Source: Taeniopygia guttata | Lineage: Eukaryota > Chordata > Aves > Passeriformes > Estrildidae | DNA length: 64,000 bases | Assembly (NCBI RefSeq): GCF_048771995.1 | Contig: NC_133027.1 | Span: forward strand, 65,161,501-65,225,500 | Direction of reading: 5' to 3' | Position numbers and translations under genes: made by a program | Notes under the pieces: generated by a model | What the model saw: only the letters and a program-made list of their open reading frames with translations | What the model was told of the DNA's origin: nothing | Database searches by the model: none | In this document: in pieces, positions 60,178 through 64,000 of the stretch | Numbering within the stretch: the first letter of the stretch is position 1 | How the letters are laid out: each line of letters begins with the position of its first letter

Positions 60178-62689
60178 AATAAGTGGACTATTTATTCTGA
60201 GCAAGATATTATGAGAAGAGAAAAAGCTTGTCAAGGTATGGATTTTGTACTTTGTACCACTCACAGCAGCGTCACGAAGACCTGTCCTCCTGTACCAATT
60301 CACTTTTACCAACCCAAACATAGTTTGTCCTGAATATCTTTGACCTTATCCTCACCCCCTCTCTACCCTCCCCAAGTGTCCCTGCACCTTCACCATTGAC
60401 TGGGAAAAAAGAGGTAGCAGGTATCATTCCAGGTTCCAGTGTCTGCAGAATGCATGTGCTGTGGCACCCTGTTGCTGCATGATGAGGAGCTAGCAGATGA
60501 GTAAGAAGATTACTTGTGGTGGTGTATTCATGCTACGTCTCTTACGTTCCTTAAGGCAGTACTTGGGGTTTCCGTCTCTTGCATGTTTATGAGTTGCCAT
60601 TAAATTTGTAATAGCTTAGTAAATTTAGACTACAAGTTTCCTGTCAAATCTAGTTAAGTTTTCAATAGGTTCAAAAGTTACTCCAGGAAATGATTCTATG
60701 AAAATGCACACTTGGAAGCACACAAAGAACAACTCATCAAGTCTACATCCTTCTGGGTGATAAAAAAATATTTATGATAAATATTTATTCATTAAAGCTT
60801 TACTAACGTTCTTAGGTCACAAGATGTCTTCATACATCATATTTTTAGGTGGGTGTGAATCAGCTGTTCAGAGCCTGCTTTCCATAAAAGCCCACTCAAT
60901 GACTAATGCTAGCTTTCACACACAACCATACCAGGCACGAGTCACAGTAGCATGTGTATATAAAAGCAAAGAACCTTTCAAGAGCAACACAGAACGCAGT
61001 GCCAGTTTACTACATGTGTATCACACATTTACGGCCCTGCTCCTATTCTCTAGTTCCTGTGCTGTCTTGTAAAGTTCTTCCTGCAAACTAGAAAAACTTC
61101 TGTCAGAGGAGAACTTAGTGTCAACCTACTTTTGGATACAGGCTAATCACAGCAATGATGTCACTTCAGGCATTAACTGGGAACATCTAACTATTTCCAC
61201 ACTAATATTCTGAAGAGATTATTTCATTATTGTTCCAGTGAAGTATCAACATTATGAAGCAATTTGGGTATAGAAGGACATTTTCCATTTGAGGAAAGTA
61301 AGAAAAAAAGAGCAAATGAGCAAATCCACATTTTCATCTTGAAGGAAAATACCAGAAAAATAATACATGGGTAATAAGGACACCTAGCTGAAATGAAACA
61401 CAGTTTATTTTATGATCAGCCTTATTCCGTAAGATTTCTTTGTAATCCGAGTTACTGAAATTGTACATAGTGATGGAGAGCTGGAGATAGTGGTTTGCCT
61501 TACAGTGTGTTGCAGAGATGATGTCCAATATAGAACAACTTTTAACAAAAATTGCCTTTCTGCCTTAGGGACAAGGCTCTGTGAATATGATCCAAGATCT
61601 GGTCTGATACCAGCTTAATGAAGCTCTGTAATTTATCAGATCCTCTGTTTAGACTTTGGTGAGCACTGTCTGTGACTAATGCACCAAGATTTCCTTTTTA
61701 TACTGAAGAGTCCAAAAATACAAAATGGTGATTCCAGTAAAAGATGACACTGATGTTCTTCCAAACTGAATTTTCCACAGAGATAGCATTTAAGTATATG
61801 CATGCAGACCTAAAGTAGTTCTGGAAATGTTACAGTACTTTGTGTATTTCCTGGCATTTAAATGATTCATTTGTGTTCAATCTGCTCTTTAATTAGCCTA
61901 CATTTTTTCTAAGCTCTTCCAAAGAGTAAGGAAATGGTATAGAAAACATTTGTCTGAATGAAGCATTTACTGGACAGGGATTATAAACCATTATACCAAT
62001 GTATGTAAAAATTCAAGTTCAAATCAACATCCTCTTTTTCTCAGCTCCCAGGACGACGTTGGCATGTGAACTATTATTCTTTTCAGCAGCTTGACTACAG
62101 TGCTCACATTCAATGATTATGCCATTTGCAAAAGAGGAAGCTAAGCACTGTTAACTTTGTTTTCAAACTACTATTTTTTCTTTTAGAAATCCAGTTGTGA
62201 TTATGTGCCAAACTAGCTGCATATAGTTGACCTGAAATAAACAAAACCCCAGCTTCTTACATGGTAGTTTGATAATCTGAACTAAGATTTGCAGCTGTTT
62301 GGTTAAACTATAAAGCCTCAGTAACGTTTAAGATTACAGAACTCTGACAGTAAAGGATTGCTCTACTACTATGCTGTATTCCATTATGTACTACAAACTA
62401 ATGCTTGCCGATAATTCTAGGTTTCAGACACACTGAAGAATATAAATGAACAATATCATAACTAAACTATTATTAAAATAACACTATAATGAATCTGTTT
62501 TTAAGGGACTGACATACCATGCTGTTCTAGGAATCTAAACTCAGTGCCCCCCCCCCCCCAAATGGGGCTAAAAAGTCACAGGCCTTGAGTAGACTCAATA
62601 AGATCCATAATTAATTCTATGTACTAGAATCCCTACTTCTCTTCCACCTTTTATGTATTGATCAAGGATTTTTACTACTAAATTCAAAT

Positions 62690-62785
62690 GTACATGTATG
62701 TGTGCATATATTCACATCCATGTGTGTGTGGTGTACATGCATGTGCACATATGACAGGATGTGTGCATGTATGCACATGTGGAGT
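62690..62785. repeat. Degenerate alternating purine-pyrimidine (TG/CATG) tract
   Basis: About 95 bp dominated by TG, CA and CATG steps (for example TGTGTGTGTGG and GTACATGCATGTGCACATAT). It behaves as a decayed (TG)n microsatellite. Short palindromes such as GTGCAC and ATGCAT are abundant. Confidence 0.7.
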
Positions 62786-63914
62786 GCATGGTACATCCAG
62801 TAAAATGACAGTATGTGGTAGAGGTACAACATAGCCTTTAAAAGAGATGTTCTCAAACTCTTATGGCAACAATTTTCCTCCATTATATAGAATATTTTGC
62901 TTGTGACACCTTTTCCAAAGACTTTCACCTAGCTTTCTTTGTTGTTTGTTCACTCATACCAAATCCAACAGTTTTAGAAAACTGTTAAAAATCTTTATTT
63001 CATCTCTTCATGTCTGCTCTCTCTCCCTAGTCGTGACAAGTAAATATTTGAACAGAAAAATAATGGTTAGAGTGAATTTGGTAAAAAGAGGTCCCCAAGC
63101 TCTACATTTATAGACACAATGCTTTGTGAGCTAGTAGCTCTCTCCATCTTTTATGACAATTTCCAAATACAAAAATGTCAGAGCTGAAATTGCACTAGAT
63201 TTCAGTACTGCATGAAGAACATTGGTGCCAAACCTGAAGGATATATAGCTGGTGTCAAAAAGGGGAAGAGCATGACAAAACAATCAAGTCACTTCAATGC
63301 TTAATGAGTTAACTTCATGATGCCACTTTATATGATGCTATGGCAGAAGATTGAATAGCTTTATGATTTAGCAACACATACAGGCACTGAGAATTAACAA
63401 TAGAACCCTCTGGCAACAGCAACTTTCAAGGTCTGGTGTCAGACCAATTAGGACACAACCAGAAGTGACATTACTTGAGATGATTTGGACAAGTGGGATA
63501 ACTTTGCATCCTTTATGGAAGCAAGAGGGCTTCTCCCATTTCTTAATGTACTGCCTACATTCAGTCCCTGTTAGAAAATTAAAATGTAGATAAAAGAATT
63601 TGATTGAGGTATTCAGGAATATTTCATAGTGTATTGACTTGTGACACCATATATCTTAGAGAAATCCCAGTATCAAATCAAACTTCTTTAGGACTTTAGA
63701 TTAGCTTTAAAACAATGGTACTACGAGATCCTCAGCAGTATGAGATATACAAAGCAGCCAGGGGAACTTGCAGAAGTACTGTCTAAACAGTTTCAGCATA
63801 CACACTGTGGAACACTACTAAAGCTTCCTCAGATACTAGCAGGACAAAAACTTTGTTCATAAAAAGCCTAGATAAAAATGTTTCACAGAAACATATGAAT
63901 TCACCTAACTAAAT

Positions 63915-63935
63915 TAAGAAGGTATTACCTTCTTA
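63915..63935. repeat. 21-bp palindrome with single central base
   Basis: TAAGAAGGTA and TACCTTCTTA are exact reverse complements either side of one T. It lies near the window end, in PEX7 intron sequence. Confidence 0.9.
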
Positions 63936-64000
63936 TCAAACATCATCTCAGATGGATGCAAATATGTTCAGTAGAGTGATATGAAAAGGATTGCAGAAAG

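Larger units (their letters stand above)
57909..64000 (-). other. PEX7: PEX7 intron (upstream of penultimate exon)
   Basis: The preceding PEX7 exon should encode a segment like KFSPFHASVLASCSYDFTV; I scanned the minus strand here and did not find it, so it is probably beyond the window. The block holds two overlapping inverted repeats at 60143-60177, a C10 run near 62549, an alternating purine-pyrimidine tract at 62690-62785 and a palindrome at 63915-63935. Confidence 0.65.

Noticed and set aside
1-64000. Search for CRISPR arrays, operons, phage or other prokaryotic systems
   Set aside because: All repeats are simple or eukaryotic interspersed elements, and genes are intron-split. The window is vertebrate nuclear DNA without any such system.

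Overview
This is vertebrate, almost certainly avian, nuclear DNA. The genes are split into small exons with GT/AG introns and are separated by tens of kilobases of non-coding sequence. The interspersed repeats are CR1 LINE 3' ends and an avian ERVL-type solo LTR, with no mammalian SINEs. Three genes are recognised by comparing exon translations with family members I know: IL20RA (plus strand, last five coding exons), SLC35D3 (minus strand, complete, two coding exons) and PEX7 (minus strand, last two coding exons). The same neighbours lie together on human 6q23.3 (PEX7-SLC35D3-IL20RA), so this is a conserved amniote block. The exact bird cannot be told from the sequence.

Layout. 1-8.1 kb: 3' half of IL20RA, with coding exons at 1971-2149, 2829-3004, 3610-3754, 4303-4442 and 6919-7830, then a short 3' UTR with a cluster of AATAAA signals near 8.07-8.10 kb. 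8.1-36 kb: intergenic, with no convincing gene; it holds a solo LTR (19764-20327), an ancient CR1 fragment (about 27.8-28.2 kb), several long homopolymer A tracts and two stretches that look like conserved non-coding elements (about 30.1-30.5 and 34.86-35.42 kb). 36-41.5 kb: SLC35D3 on the minus strand, with its 3' UTR, exon 2 (38331-39151), a repeat-rich 1.2 kb intron, exon 1 (40366-40801) and a CpG-rich promoter. 41.5-46.6 kb: intergenic, with a CR1 fragment at 42.4-42.9 kb. 46.6-64 kb: the 3' end of PEX7 on the minus strand; the last exon is 46632-46700, the preceding exon is 57809-57908, and the rest is intron, carrying a truncated antisense LTR end, a CR1 copy and several palindromes.

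The three genes do not form a functional unit. IL20RA is a class II cytokine receptor chain, SLC35D3 is a multipass nucleotide-sugar-transporter-like protein tied to platelet dense granules and dopamine D1 receptor trafficking in mammals, and PEX7 is the peroxisomal PTS2 import receptor. They are neighbours by ancestry.

I found no previously undescribed system. The most notable items are local: a 15-run G-tract array with exact 5-nt period just inside the SLC35D3 intron, a degenerate ~20-bp minisatellite in the same intron, a GATA-ETS pair in the SLC35D3 promoter region, candidate conserved enhancers, and several perfect inverted repeats.
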